Counted from the stretch's first letter, positions 18,252-26,664 are shown. The stretch: DNA of 64,000 nucleotides from Leptothoe sp034932105 (GCF_034932105.1 NZ_JAYGIG010000003.1:1-64000), one strand, 5' to 3'. Numbers and translations are program-made. Notes: generated from the sequence alone by a model not told the origin.

Positions 18252-18571
18252 GGACTTACGCATTGACAAAACGCAAGAAACATGGTGGGTTTAAGGGTAG
18301 TGAACTGGTAGTGATCTGCAAGTAGTGAAGAGGTTCAAACCTATACCAAACATGAATTGTAATCATGGATAAAAGACCAGATAGTACCCCCATAATTTTC
18401 CAAATTTTTTAAGAAAAAGAGAGACTTCCGCATTAACCTAGAAATGCGTTGACGGAAAGTATTATTTAACCTTTCAATATGATTAGTTAGCCCAGTTTAC
18501 TTATCAACAGCTTTGTGCAGTTTTCTGGAAATAACTTGACGATAAACCGGCCCAAAGTCGGTATATGCAAC
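18252..18571 (-). mobile_element. IS1-family insertion sequence remnant
   Basis: On the minus strand 18571-18341 encodes the C-terminal part of an IS1-type transposase: VAYTDFGPVYRQVISRKLHK, then GLTNHIERLNNTFRQRISRL and RKSLFFLKNLENYGGTIW. The HIERLNNTxRQRxxRLxRKSL stretch is characteristic of IS1 InsB. An in-frame TAA follows AVDK and the N-terminal half is missing, so it is inactive. GGACTTACGCA at 18252 is like the ends of many cyanobacterial IS elements and may be the surviving terminus. No matching second end is seen before the DUF952 gene. Confidence 0.8.
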
Positions 18572-18608
18572 AGCACATGTACTGAAGGATTCTAGGGAGG
18601 ATACTGTG

Positions 18609-18959
18609 ATGGATCTGCTGTATCGTATTGCTCCGGCAGCTGATGTGGAGTTAGCCGAGGCCCAGGGTTGGTTTGAGTCGGCGGATCTGGCGGCGGAGGG
18701 ATTTATCCACTGTTCGTTTTTGCATCAGGTGATGGGGGTGAGCCGTCGTCACTATGGGGGCCAGCAGGGACTGGTGTTGTTTTGCATTGACCCGACCGCC
18801 GTGGATTGTGAGATTCGAGTGGAGAATACGTCCGGTGGGACGGAGTTGTATCCCCACATTTATGGTCGAGTGCCTTGGACTGCTGTAAAGCAGGTGTATC
18901 GGGATACTTATGGTGCGACGGGGGTATTTGAGTTGCCGTTGGGGTTGCGATCGCAATAA
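18609..18959 (+). CDS. DUF952 family protein
   Basis: The 116-residue protein shows the DUF952 pattern: LLYRIAPAADVELAEAQGWF, AAEGFIHCSF, GLVLFCIDP and LYPHIYGRVPWTAV, ending GVFELPLGL. The function of DUF952 is unknown; it is a small cytosolic fold with a conserved EGFIHCS motif. GTG at 18606 or ATG at 18609 can start it. A strong GGGAGG at 18595-18600 is better spaced for the ATG. The last three codons and the stop (RSQ then TAA) come from the first unit of a HIP1-containing tandem repeat, so the C-terminus was reshaped by the repeat. Confidence 0.85.
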   Translation: MDLLYRIAPAADVELAEAQGWFESADLAAEGFIHCSFLHQVMGVSRRHYGGQQGLVLFCIDPTAVDCEIRVENTSGGTELYPHIYGRVPWTAVKQVYRDTYGATGVFELPLGLRSQ

Positions 18960-19078
18960 CTCCACGCCGCGATCGCAATAACTCCACGCCGCGATCGCAA
19001 TAACTCCACGTTGCGATCGCAATAACCCCACGCCGCGATCTCAATAACTCCACGCCGCGATCGCAATAACTCTGCTCC
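18947..19078 (+). repeat. 22-bp tandem repeat built on HIP1 (six units)
   Basis: Units start at 18947, 18969, 18991, 19013, 19035 and 19057, each beginning GCGATCGC (GCGATCTC in the fifth) and continuing AATAACTCCACGCC with small changes. Each unit has one HIP1 octamer and an in-frame TAA. The first unit supplies the stop codon of the DUF952 gene. The direct, gap-free arrangement excludes a CRISPR array. Confidence 0.95.
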
Positions 19079-19110
19079 GCCAACAGCAGCATCCAAAAAA
19101 GGCTCGAAAC

Positions 19111-19161
19111 CTGGAGTTTCCCTCACCCTAAATCCCTCTCCCGGGGGGAGAGGGACTTTGA
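19111..19161 (+). repeat. Interspersed palindromic repeat, copy 1
   Basis: A 51-bp element runs from CTGGAGTTTCCCTCACCC to GGGACTTTGA with an internal CCCTCTCCC/GGGAGAGGG hairpin. The same sequence recurs in reverse orientation at 38994-39069. It lies between the DUF952 and TPR genes. Confidence 0.85.
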
Positions 19162-19256
19162 CGGCCTGCCTCCTCTCAGTATTTGCCTGTAAAAACTTAT
19201 TGCCCTCTTGTAGCCATCCCGTAGGACACATCACTTTCCTGGGACGAGTCATAACC

Positions 19257-21641
19257 ATGGGCAATCGACAGATCATCAAACGAGTTAGGCAACGCTGGGT
19301 GGCTATGGCCTGCTTGGGCAGCGTGGGGTGGCTGGGGCTATCGGTGCCTAAGCTATCGGTATCGGCCCAGGCCCCTGCTGGCCAATCCCAGATTTGCATT
19401 GATGAAACTAGCTTTTATCAACGTGACCGGGTGACTGTCCACGCCTACTGGAGTGAGCAGGCCTTTAGGGAAGGATCTTTACAGGCAGGGGCCAACCATT
19501 TGGTCAAGGCCCTAGAGTTGGTCAGTACCGTTGAGCAGGATGCTACCAAGGTGCAAATCTTAGAAGAGTTTGTGGCGGAGAACACTATTACCGGCGGTTG
19601 GTTGCTCCATGGGGTGGATCGCCTGATGGCCCAGGGCGATACCGATGCTGCGCGGACTGTATTGTTATCAGCCCGTGACGCTGCCCAGGAACTTCCCACG
19701 GGCTATAGCCGCTTAAAAATAAAGCTGCTGACCACCATGGCAACAGACTATGGGGCCATAGGTGACCTAGCGGTGGCTGGAGACTTACTTTTGCAGGCCC
19801 GACAACTGGAGCCAAATTTGGAAGGAGTTGAGTTTAAGGTAAATGCGCTGACGTCTATTGCCCAGGGGTATAACGAGATTAGGGACTATAGCACGGCAAC
19901 AGAGCTGGCTGCCCAGGCTTTGCAACTGGTGGCGGTGGTTAACTACCCAGACTCGGTAAGTCGAGATCAGGCGGTGGCTGCGATCGCAACAATCTATGCC
20001 CAGGCAGGCGATTTGGACCAGGCCCTGACCTTAGCCCAATCTATTGAGCAGCCCTACGAGCGAGAGAGTGTCATTGGGGATGTAGCCTTGTCAGCGGTGC
20101 AAGCGGGCCAGCGAGACCGGACCAAGGACTTAGTCCAGCAGCTCACCCTGGAGCAGCCGACGATCCGCGCACTGCAAGAGATTGGCCTACATTTAGCCAG
20201 TATTGGCGATAAAACAGAGGCTTTGTCTTATTTTAACCAGGCGATTGTCGCCATTGAGACATTTGGTTATCCAGGTCCCCAGTTTACCCAGGCGATGGTA
20301 GATGGCGGTTTTGCCGAGCAAGTGCTGGAGGCATTGGCGGTGGCACCGGCGGGACGCATCCAGGTATATGGTCTGATGGATGTGGCCAACCACTATAGTA
20401 CGGTGAACAATCCGGCCGCTGCTAGGAACGTGTTGCGACAGGCCCTAGTGGCGACGGAAAATGTGGAACAAACCTATGAGCAGCAGGCATTATGGGAAGA
20501 GATTCTGAGGCGAGCCATGGTGCTAGAAGATTATGAGCTGGCCCTTTCGACCGTCGAAACCCTGGTGGCTAAGGAGCTAACATATGACGAGCTATCAGAT
20601 TACACCGCCATTGGCGGGGCCGCTGCCAGGTCAGGCCAGATTGATCTGGCCCTCCAGGTTGTTGAACGCATTGACCCGAGTTATCGCTCCAACCGGCATC
20701 GGGTCTGGCGGGAAATTGCTGGGGCTTATGCTGTTGCGGGTGACTTTGAAGCGGCCTTTGCCATGGCCGAAAAGACCCAGTCCTCTGCAGAGGACTATGC
20801 CCAGGCATTGGTAAAAATTGGGCTATCACAACGACAGGCTGGACTCTTGGATGAGTCAGCCCAAACCATCGATCGGGCGGTTCAGGTGGCGGAGGGCTTG
20901 CCCCGTATTGGCAGCCGGTTAGAGACGCTGAACTTTATTGCCTTGGCCCAGACCCAGGCTGGGCAACCCGTACCTGAACTGTTTGAGCGGGTGTTGGGGA
21001 TGGTGGGAGAAGTCGCGGCAGACCCTTATGAGTCATTTACGTTACAAACGGTGGGGACTGGCTGGGTGAATGCGAGAGAGTATGGGTTGGCATTGCGATT
21101 GTTGGATGCGATCGCACAAGTAACCCCCGAAAACCCACTATGGAGAACCCTATTGGTGGAGCGCTTAATGGCCGAAAAAGACTATGCAACGGCGTTAGAC
21201 ATCATAGAATCGCGGGATGTCTCTACCATTGAGGTAGATGAGATGTTGCAGATTGCAGACCGCTATATCCAGGCAGGTCAAACGGACCAGGCAGTGAGGA
21301 TTTTGACCCGTGTTTCCAGTGCCCCTGGCAGCGGGACTCGTCAGCTGTTGCGGGTGGCAGAACTGTATGCCCACCTAGGCCAGGATCCGGTATCGCCGGT
21401 GTTAGCTCGGGCATTTGAGATGGCCCAGACGGTGCCAGGAGACGAATCCAAGATGCTTTACATCAAGGAAGATTTGATCGTGGACGATCCTGAGGATCGG
21501 GGTAGTCTCTACGAGGAGATTGCGGTGGCCTATGGTAGAGCAGGAGAGTTTGAGCAGGGAATAGCGATTGTCCAGGCGCTGCAGGAGCGGGATACGCGCG
21601 AACAGGCAATGAATCGGTTGAACTGTTATCGCGGTTTTTGA
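19257..21641 (+). CDS. Exported TPR-repeat protein of unknown function
   Basis: From the ATG at 19257 the protein has 794 residues: a signal peptide or N-terminal anchor (basic MGNRQIIKRVRQR, then a hydrophobic stretch to about 40, ending VSAQAPAG), then an all-helical array of degenerate TPR-like units. Examples are DLAVAGDLLLQARQLEP, AVAAIATIYAQAGDLDQALTLA and VWREIAGAYAVAGDFEAAFA. I see no catalytic motif. The array probably mediates protein contacts in the periplasm. An earlier TTG at 19158 would put the signal sequence inside the protein, so it is rejected. Confidence 0.85.
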   Translation: MGNRQIIKRVRQRWVAMACLGSVGWLGLSVPKLSVSAQAPAGQSQICIDETSFYQRDRVTVHAYWSEQAFREGSLQAGANHLVKALELVSTVEQDATKVQILEEFVAENTITGGWLLHGVDRLMAQGDTDAARTVLLSARDAAQELPTGYSRLKIKLLTTMATDYGAIGDLAVAGDLLLQARQLEPNLEGVEFKVNALTSIAQGYNEIRDYSTATELAAQALQLVAVVNYPDSVSRDQAVAAIATIYAQAGDLDQALTLAQSIEQPYERESVIGDVALSAVQAGQRDRTKDLVQQLTLEQPTIRALQEIGLHLASIGDKTEALSYFNQAIVAIETFGYPGPQFTQAMVDGGFAEQVLEALAVAPAGRIQVYGLMDVANHYSTVNNPAAARNVLRQALVATENVEQTYEQQALWEEILRRAMVLEDYELALSTVETLVAKELTYDELSDYTAIGGAAARSGQIDLALQVVERIDPSYRSNRHRVWREIAGAYAVAGDFEAAFAMAEKTQSSAEDYAQALVKIGLSQRQAGLLDESAQTIDRAVQVAEGLPRIGSRLETLNFIALAQTQAGQPVPELFERVLGMVGEVAADPYESFTLQTVGTGWVNAREYGLALRLLDAIAQVTPENPLWRTLLVERLMAEKDYATALDIIESRDVSTIEVDEMLQIADRYIQAGQTDQAVRILTRVSSAPGSGTRQLLRVAELYAHLGQDPVSPVLARAFEMAQTVPGDESKMLYIKEDLIVDDPEDRGSLYEEIAVAYGRAGEFEQGIAIVQALQERDTREQAMNRLNCYRGF

Positions 21642-21944
21642 GCCTATGGGTTGGTTAGGGGCTTGGCGGGTGTTTCATTATCCATACTGCTCGGCATTGG
21701 CCTCAGCTTTCTGGGGGTTAGCCGTCGGTAGGTGTTGGTAGCACCTGCCGATGGTGCCAAATTATTAGGTTCTAGTCAGCCGCGGACGTCGCGACATTAG
21801 ATGAAAGTAGGACAAAATTTTATCGTCGTCAAGATACAAAGTATTAACCCGGAAGCTGGGTACTTCATATTGAAGAAAGTTGATGGGTGATGATTTGCCT
21901 GGTCAGGCAGCAGAGTTCGTGCTTGCTCTAGATACCTGGCAAAT
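21642..21944 (+). other. Intergenic region upstream of the DUF4062-like operon
   Basis: No ORF of substance is present. A GU-tolerant hairpin (GTCGGTAGGTG with CACCTGCCGAT, about 21727-21757) lies about 90 bp beyond the TPR gene stop. It could serve as a weak terminator, though no T-run follows. Confidence 0.35.
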
Positions 21945-21986
21945 GTAGCGATTTACTATAACTAACGTAGCGATTTGCTATAACTA
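21945..21986 (+). promoter_or_regulatory. Pair of 20-bp direct repeats with 22-bp period before the DUF4062-like gene
   Basis: GTAGCGATTTACTATAACTA (21945-21964) and GTAGCGATTTGCTATAACTA (21967-21986) differ at one base and are 22 bp apart start to start, that is two helical turns. They end 26 bp before the ATG at 22013, in the core promoter region. The arrangement suggests a cooperative repressor or activator site. No bound protein is known. Confidence 0.6.
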
Positions 21987-22009
21987 TTGAAAGCTTTTAC
22001 CTCAAAACT

Positions 22010-22669
22010 GTGATGCAGAAAGTTCGATTATTCTTGGCGTCCTCGTCAGAGCTGAAAGAAGATCGGGAGCAGTTTGAAATTTTTATCTATCGCAAGTGCA
22101 AAGCCTGGTTTGATCGGGGCATTTTTTTGCATCTAGACATTTGGGAAGATTTCCTCGATGCGATGTCGGCAGAGGGATTACAGAGCGAATATAACCAGGC
22201 AATTCAAGGCTGCGATATCTTTGTGCTGCTGGCGCTTAATAAGGTGGGTAAGTACACCGCCGAAGAATTTGAAAAGGCGTTTGGCACGTTTTCGGAAACA
22301 CGGAAACCATTTATTTTTACGTACTTTAAGCCATCGGAGACGCGGGACCGGGATGAGTTAAAGAGTCTGTGGGCGTTTGAAGACAAGCTAAAAGAGCTAA
22401 AGCACTACAAGACAGAATACAAAACTATTGAAGGGTTGCGGGAGCACTTTGGCAATCAGCTAGATAAGCTAGCTGCCAGCGGTTTTCTGGAGCTGAAGAC
22501 AGATGATAGGGCCCAGGGAGCTGCAGATGGGCCATCTGGTAGTACGGAGAAGACGGTGACCGTGTCAGGGGATGGGAACAAGGTATATCAAGATGTGCAT
22601 GACAGCACCATTAATGACAGCTCTAAAACCTACCACATCGACAAGATTGACTCAGCGAGGTTTGAGTAG
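22010..22669 (+). CDS. DUF4062-like (TIR-like fold) protein, candidate effector
   Basis: The 219-residue protein opens with VRLFLASSSELKEDREQFEIFI, the signature start of DUF4062-like domains. It continues with LDIWEDFLDAM, SEYNQAIQGCDIFVLLALNKVGKYTAEEF and KPFIFTYFK. The core (1-155) resembles a Rossmann-like TIR-type sensor or nucleotide-processing domain. After a linker the C-terminal 40 residues turn Gly/Ser/Thr/Asn-rich (VSGDGNKVYQDV, DSTIND) and end KTYHIDKIDSARFE. That end resembles the start of the next protein (KIYNIDSIGTAQF). GTG 22010 or ATG 22013 may start it. The next gene follows after 2 bp. Enzymatic activity is not shown. Confidence 0.75.
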   Translation: MMQKVRLFLASSSELKEDREQFEIFIYRKCKAWFDRGIFLHLDIWEDFLDAMSAEGLQSEYNQAIQGCDIFVLLALNKVGKYTAEEFEKAFGTFSETRKPFIFTYFKPSETRDRDELKSLWAFEDKLKELKHYKTEYKTIEGLREHFGNQLDKLAASGFLELKTDDRAQGAADGPSGSTEKTVTVSGDGNKVYQDVHDSTINDSSKTYHIDKIDSARFE

Positions 22670-22671
22670 CT

Positions 22672-23961
22672 GTGGGCGATACCAAGATTTACAACATCGA
22701 CTCGATTGGAACCGCCCAGTTTGTCTATCAATCCCTGGACTATCAGGCGTTGACCAAGCAAATTGAAGAAAAGCAGGAGTTTGTCGAGTATCTGCAGGCT
22801 ACGGGCAAAACAGATCGGGCGCTACAGGCAGGGGCTGAACTGGAGCAGCTGGAGCAGCAGCTGGAGCAGTTTAAAGAGAACGTGCTGCGGTTATATGAAA
22901 CCTTTACCAAGATTGAAATCAACAGTGAACGCCTAGCCCAGGCGAAGGCCCACTTTGACCAAGGGGAATTTCGAGAAGCCGATGCCATCTTAAATGCAGA
23001 AGACATGGCGCGGGATCTGGAGCAGCTGATTGCACGGGATGGGCAGCTGGATCAGGAAAAGGCTGAGGTGGCTAAAAATAGAGCCCAGCTGGCCAATGAA
23101 TATGTGATTAAGGCACGGCTGTGGGCTACTTTTTACGATCAACCTAATCGGTTTGAGCAGGCCTGTGGGTATTTTGAAGAGGCATTGCGGGCAGCTCACA
23201 CACCGGAAATCGGGTTTGAGTATGCCCTATTTTTGCAAGAACACAACTGCTTTAATCAGGCAAAGCTGCTGTATGAAGAAGCGTTGCACATCCGACGCGA
23301 GTTAGCCGAGGAGAACCCGCGCACCTATTTGCCAGACGTGGCGCATACGCTGAACAATTTGGCGATTTTGCAAAAGGCGCAAAATGAGTATGGAGCGGCC
23401 CAGGGGAACTACGAAGAAGCGTTGCAGGTGTATCGCGAGTTAGCCGAGGAGAACCCGCGCACCTATTTGCTAGACGTGGCGATGACGCTGAACAATTTGG
23501 CACTTTTGCAAAAGGCGCAAAATGAGTATGGAGCGGCCCAGGGGAACTACGAAAAAGCGTTGCACATCCGACGCGAGTTAGCCGAGGAGAACCCGCGCAC
23601 CTATTTGCCAGACGTGGCGAATGTGCTGAACAATTTGGCGAATTTGCAAAAGGCGCAAAATGAGTATGGAGCGGCCCAGGGGAACTACGAAGAAGCGTTG
23701 CACATCCGACGCGAGTTAGCCGAGGAGAACCCGCGCACCTATTTGCCATACGTAGCAATGACGCTGATTAATCTAAGTATTTTTTATTTACAGGCCAAAC
23801 CTGACCCGAAAAAATCAGTGGCCATGGCCATGGAGGTTGTGACAATTGCCTCTGAGTTTCCTCAGATTCCTATGGTGGCTCGTTATGCTGAAGCCGCTCA
23901 CCAGGTTTTAGCCGCCCATGGCATAGACGAGCCAGGTAACCCTATGCCACCAGCATCATAA
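22672..23961 (+). CDS. TPR protein with near-identical repeats, partner of the DUF4062-like protein
   Basis: It starts at GTG 22672, 2 bp after the upstream stop, so translation is likely coupled. The 429-residue protein begins with a short motif (KIYNIDSIGTAQF) like the C-terminus of the upstream protein. Then come a helical coiled-coil region (about 30-150), a TPR-like stretch and kinesin-light-chain-type TPRs with a 46-residue period. The repeats contain RELAEENPRTYLPDVA and TLNNLA, and QKAQNEYGAAQGN. The 138-bp DNA units are almost identical, which indicates recent duplication or gene conversion. There is no NTPase domain. The likely role is ligand or partner recognition for the upstream protein. 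Confidence 0.85.
   Translation: MGDTKIYNIDSIGTAQFVYQSLDYQALTKQIEEKQEFVEYLQATGKTDRALQAGAELEQLEQQLEQFKENVLRLYETFTKIEINSERLAQAKAHFDQGEFREADAILNAEDMARDLEQLIARDGQLDQEKAEVAKNRAQLANEYVIKARLWATFYDQPNRFEQACGYFEEALRAAHTPEIGFEYALFLQEHNCFNQAKLLYEEALHIRRELAEENPRTYLPDVAHTLNNLAILQKAQNEYGAAQGNYEEALQVYRELAEENPRTYLLDVAMTLNNLALLQKAQNEYGAAQGNYEKALHIRRELAEENPRTYLPDVANVLNNLANLQKAQNEYGAAQGNYEEALHIRRELAEENPRTYLPYVAMTLINLSIFYLQAKPDPKKSVAMAMEVVTIASEFPQIPMVARYAEAAHQVLAAHGIDEPGNPMPPAS
23275..23766 (+). repeat. 138-bp near-identical tandem repeats inside the TPR gene
   Basis: Units begin at 23275, 23413, 23551 and 23689 (the last is partial), exactly 138 bp apart. They stay nearly identical at the DNA level including synonymous positions. 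Differences cluster at a few codons, for example HIRRE versus VYRE and AHTL, AMTL, ANVL. The repeats are in frame. Confidence 0.95.
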
Positions 23962-23991
23962 AAGCGGGGATCCACCGGGAGTGCCCCTACA

Positions 23992-25140
23992 TTACTCTTC
24001 CAAACTGCGGGGGTCCAACGCATCCCGTAGCCCATCCCCCAGCAAGTTAAAACACAGTACCGTAATCACAATCAACGCCGCTGGCGGCCAAATCAACCAC
24101 GGATGCAACACCAAAATCGACGCATTCGTCGCCGCCGACAGCATATTCCCCCAGGACGCATCCGGCTGCTGAATGCCTAGGCCAATAAAACTCAGGGCCG
24201 ACTCCGAGAGAATGTACCCCGGAATCGCCAGGGTGGCCGAAATAATCACATAGGTAGCCGTCTGGGGCAAAATGTGCCGCAAAATGATGTGCAACGACCG
24301 CCCACCCATGGACTGACTCGCCTGCACAAAGGTGCGCTCTTTCAGCGATAACACCTCACCCCGAATAATCCGCGCCAGCCCAGTCCAACCAATAAACGAC
24401 AGAATCAGGACAATCAACAAAAACCGCTGGGAGCTGCTCAGCTCCGCTGGCAACACCGCCGCCAACGTCACCAACAGGAAAAAGCCCGGAATGGACATAA
24501 TCATCTCCACAAAGCGCATGATCACCATGTCGAGGGTGCCGCCAAAGTAACCGGAAATGCCGCCAATTAAAAGGCCCAAAGGAAACGTGATGAGAATCCC
24601 CACCAAGCCAATGCTGAGACTAATCCGCCCCCCATGGATCAACCGGCTCAGCTGGTCCCGCGCCGACTCATCCGTACCCAAAATATTCCACTTACCCTCA
24701 CCCACCGTGCCAAACAAATGCCGGTCAAAGGTAATCCCTTTAAACAGTTGTACTTCCTGCAGCTGCATAGAATCTTCGAAGGAAATACTTTTGACGAAGG
24801 GTATTTTCAGTTGAAATAATTGATACTTTGCCCCCTTTACCCACAGACGAATTGGCGACGGCTGCGAAAAATCCGTTGCCGTCATCCGCTCCCCCGTGTC
24901 AATATCCACCGGCCCCTGGGAGATCGGATACACATGGGGACCGATAAACTTTTTAGATGTTTGGTCCCGCCAATATACCGTCGTGGGCGGCAACAACGAT
25001 CCATTGAACTGCTGCTCATAGGGATCATAGGGAGCCGTGAGTTCGGCAAAGGCTACGGTCAGGTAGAAAATAATCAGTACCGTGGCACCAAACCGGGCCA
25101 GGGAGTTTTGTTTGAGTTTATTCCACCAGGTAGAAGCCAT
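23992..25140 (-). CDS. OppC/DppC-type ABC transporter permease
   Basis: The 382-residue protein has an N-terminal OppC-type segment (KQNSLARFGATVLIIFYLTV), a long extracytoplasmic insert (about 40-150), then five membrane helices. The EAA loop reads VQASQSMGGRSLHIILRHILPQ, and the C-terminus has SALSFIGLGIQQPDASWGNML and DALDPR. It should be the second permease of a peptide or nickel-type importer. No ATPase, binding protein or first permease lies nearby, which is normal for dispersed cyanobacterial opp genes. The gene is on the same strand as argB, 36 bp downstream of it. Confidence 0.93.
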   Translation of the reverse strand: MASTWWNKLKQNSLARFGATVLIIFYLTVAFAELTAPYDPYEQQFNGSLLPPTTVYWRDQTSKKFIGPHVYPISQGPVDIDTGERMTATDFSQPSPIRLWVKGAKYQLFQLKIPFVKSISFEDSMQLQEVQLFKGITFDRHLFGTVGEGKWNILGTDESARDQLSRLIHGGRISLSIGLVGILITFPLGLLIGGISGYFGGTLDMVIMRFVEMIMSIPGFFLLVTLAAVLPAELSSSQRFLLIVLILSFIGWTGLARIIRGEVLSLKERTFVQASQSMGGRSLHIILRHILPQTATYVIISATLAIPGYILSESALSFIGLGIQQPDASWGNMLSAATNASILVLHPWLIWPPAALIVITVLCFNLLGDGLRDALDPRSLEE

Positions 25141-25176
25141 GGATGCGGGGGGAGGTTAGTAGGGATTGGGGCTATT

Positions 25177-26046
25177 CTAATCTGTCTGATGCGAAGCGAC
25201 TAGCATGGAGCCGATGCCGGAGTTGGTAAAGGTTTCCAACAGCAGGCAATGGGGCACACGACCGTCGATGATGTGGGCTCCGCGCACACCTTGGGCCAGG
25301 GCACGCACGCAGCAAGTGACCTTGGGAATCATGCCGCCGGAGACGATGCCGGAGTCAATTAGGGCGCGGGCTTCTTGGATGTCCAATTTGTTATAGAGGG
25401 TGGAGGGATCGTGGTAGTCCTTGAGAATGCCGGGGGTGTCGGTGAGGAGAATCAGCTTTTCGGCACCGAGGGCGGCGGCCAGCTCCCCGGCGACCGTATC
25501 GGCATTGATATTATAGGGCTGGCCATCATTATCGGCGGCCACGCTAGAAATGATGGGGATATAGCCTGCCTCCACCAAGGATTTGACCAGCTTGGGTTCG
25601 ATCCGGGTGACTTCCCCCACAAAGCCCACCCCCTCGGCAGCATGGGGCCGGGCGGTGATCAGATTGCCGTCCTTGCCGCAGAGACCAACGGCGCTGCCGC
25701 CAGCGGCATTGACTAGGCCCACCAAGGATTTGTTCACCCGTCCTACCAGAACCATTTCCACCACGTCCATGGTGGCGGCATCGGTGACGCGCAGGCCGTC
25801 TTTGAACTGGGCTTCAATGTTGAGCTTATCGAGCCAGGTGTTGATTTCGGGACCGCCGCCGTGGACTAGGACAGGGCGAATGCCAACACAGGCCATGAAA
25901 ACAATGTCGCGAATGACGTCATCTTTTAGGGTGGGGTCTTTCATGGCGGCCCCCCCGTATTTAATCACGACGGTGCGGCCTTGGAATTTTTGGATGTAGG
26001 GTAGGGCTTCGCTGAGGATTTGGACGCGGTTGGCGGCAGTTTCCAT
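25177..26046 (-). CDS. argB: N-acetylglutamate kinase
   Basis: The 289-residue protein is typical in length. Motifs are TVVIKYGGAAM, RPVLVHGGGPEINTWL, DGLRVTDAATMDVVEMVLVG and VNAAGGSAVGLCGKDGN for substrate binding. It also has NADTVAGELAAALGAEKLILLTD, SGGMIPKVTCCVRAL and AHIIDGRVPHCLLLE. It phosphorylates N-acetylglutamate in arginine synthesis. In cyanobacteria ArgB is the target of PII; the N-terminal helix (VQILSEALPYIQKF) of the hexameric, arginine-sensitive type is present. It lies 49 bp downstream of aroK on the same strand. Confidence 0.97.
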   Translation of the reverse strand: METAANRVQILSEALPYIQKFQGRTVVIKYGGAAMKDPTLKDDVIRDIVFMACVGIRPVLVHGGGPEINTWLDKLNIEAQFKDGLRVTDAATMDVVEMVLVGRVNKSLVGLVNAAGGSAVGLCGKDGNLITARPHAAEGVGFVGEVTRIEPKLVKSLVEAGYIPIISSVAADNDGQPYNINADTVAGELAAALGAEKLILLTDTPGILKDYHDPSTLYNKLDIQEARALIDSGIVSGGMIPKVTCCVRALAQGVRGAHIIDGRVPHCLLLETFTNSGIGSMLVASHQTD

Positions 26047-26094
26047 AGGGTGGTGAAGGGACGAAGAGAGTAAGGGGGAAAATGGGAACGGGAA

Positions 26095-26664
26095 TTAGGG
26101 TTGTTTAAGGGTGCTGCTGGTGGCGGGGTTTTCGGCGATGACGGTTTGGAGGGTTTCTAGAGTGCGTTGTGCGATCGCACCCACCTTCTCCCCCGACTGA
26201 AATACCACTGTGGCATCGGCCTGGGCATAGCGATTTTGGCGCTGCTCCAATAGCGTCGTCAGCTTATCGCGCAGGTTGCCATCCTTTAATAACGGTCGAG
26301 AAGTGTCACGGCTAAGGCGGAGCATCAGTTCATCAATGGAAACATTGATCCACACCACCAGACCCAAATGCAGGTAGCCCCAGTTTTCCTGTTTGATCAC
26401 CATGCCGCCGCCGGTGGCAATCACCGTGCGGGTATAGGGAGCCACCCGAGCCAGCACCTGGGTTTCAAGATCGCGAAAAGCCGCTTCACCCTGCTCGGTA
26501 AACACCTGATTAATGCTCTGGCCCGTGGCCTGCACAATCACATCGTCCGTGTCGATAAAGCGGTAGTTAAGCAGGTGGGCCAGATGTTTGCCGATGGTGG
26601 TCTTGCCGGAGCCCATCATGCCCACCAGGTAGAGGTTTGTCCCTTTAAGGAAGTCTGCGGTCAT
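26095..26664 (-). CDS. aroK: Shikimate kinase
   Basis: From the ATG at 26664 (189 aa) the protein reads MTADFLKGTNLYLVGMMGSG with P-loop GMMGSGKTT, FIDTDD (shikimate-binding Asp), FRDLE, TGGGMV and SRPLLKD with the lid Arg. These are the standard motifs for ATP-dependent phosphorylation of shikimate in aromatic amino-acid synthesis. An upstream start at 26766 would add 34 residues without family support. The gene lies between DUF3038 and argB on the same strand. Confidence 0.94.
   Translation of the reverse strand: MTADFLKGTNLYLVGMMGSGKTTIGKHLAHLLNYRFIDTDDVIVQATGQSINQVFTEQGEAAFRDLETQVLARVAPYTRTVIATGGGMVIKQENWGYLHLGLVVWINVSIDELMLRLSRDTSRPLLKDGNLRDKLTTLLEQRQNRYAQADATVVFQSGEKVGAIAQRTLETLQTVIAENPATSSTLKQP

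Noticed and set aside
18947..19078. Possible CRISPR array (22-bp regular repeats)
   Set aside because: Units abut directly with no spacers and contain HIP1; no cas genes are present.
23252..23758. Long minus-strand ORF opposite the TPR repeats
   Set aside because: It is a mirror of the repeated coding strand, with a repetitive implausible protein (NRCAGSPRLTRVGCA units).
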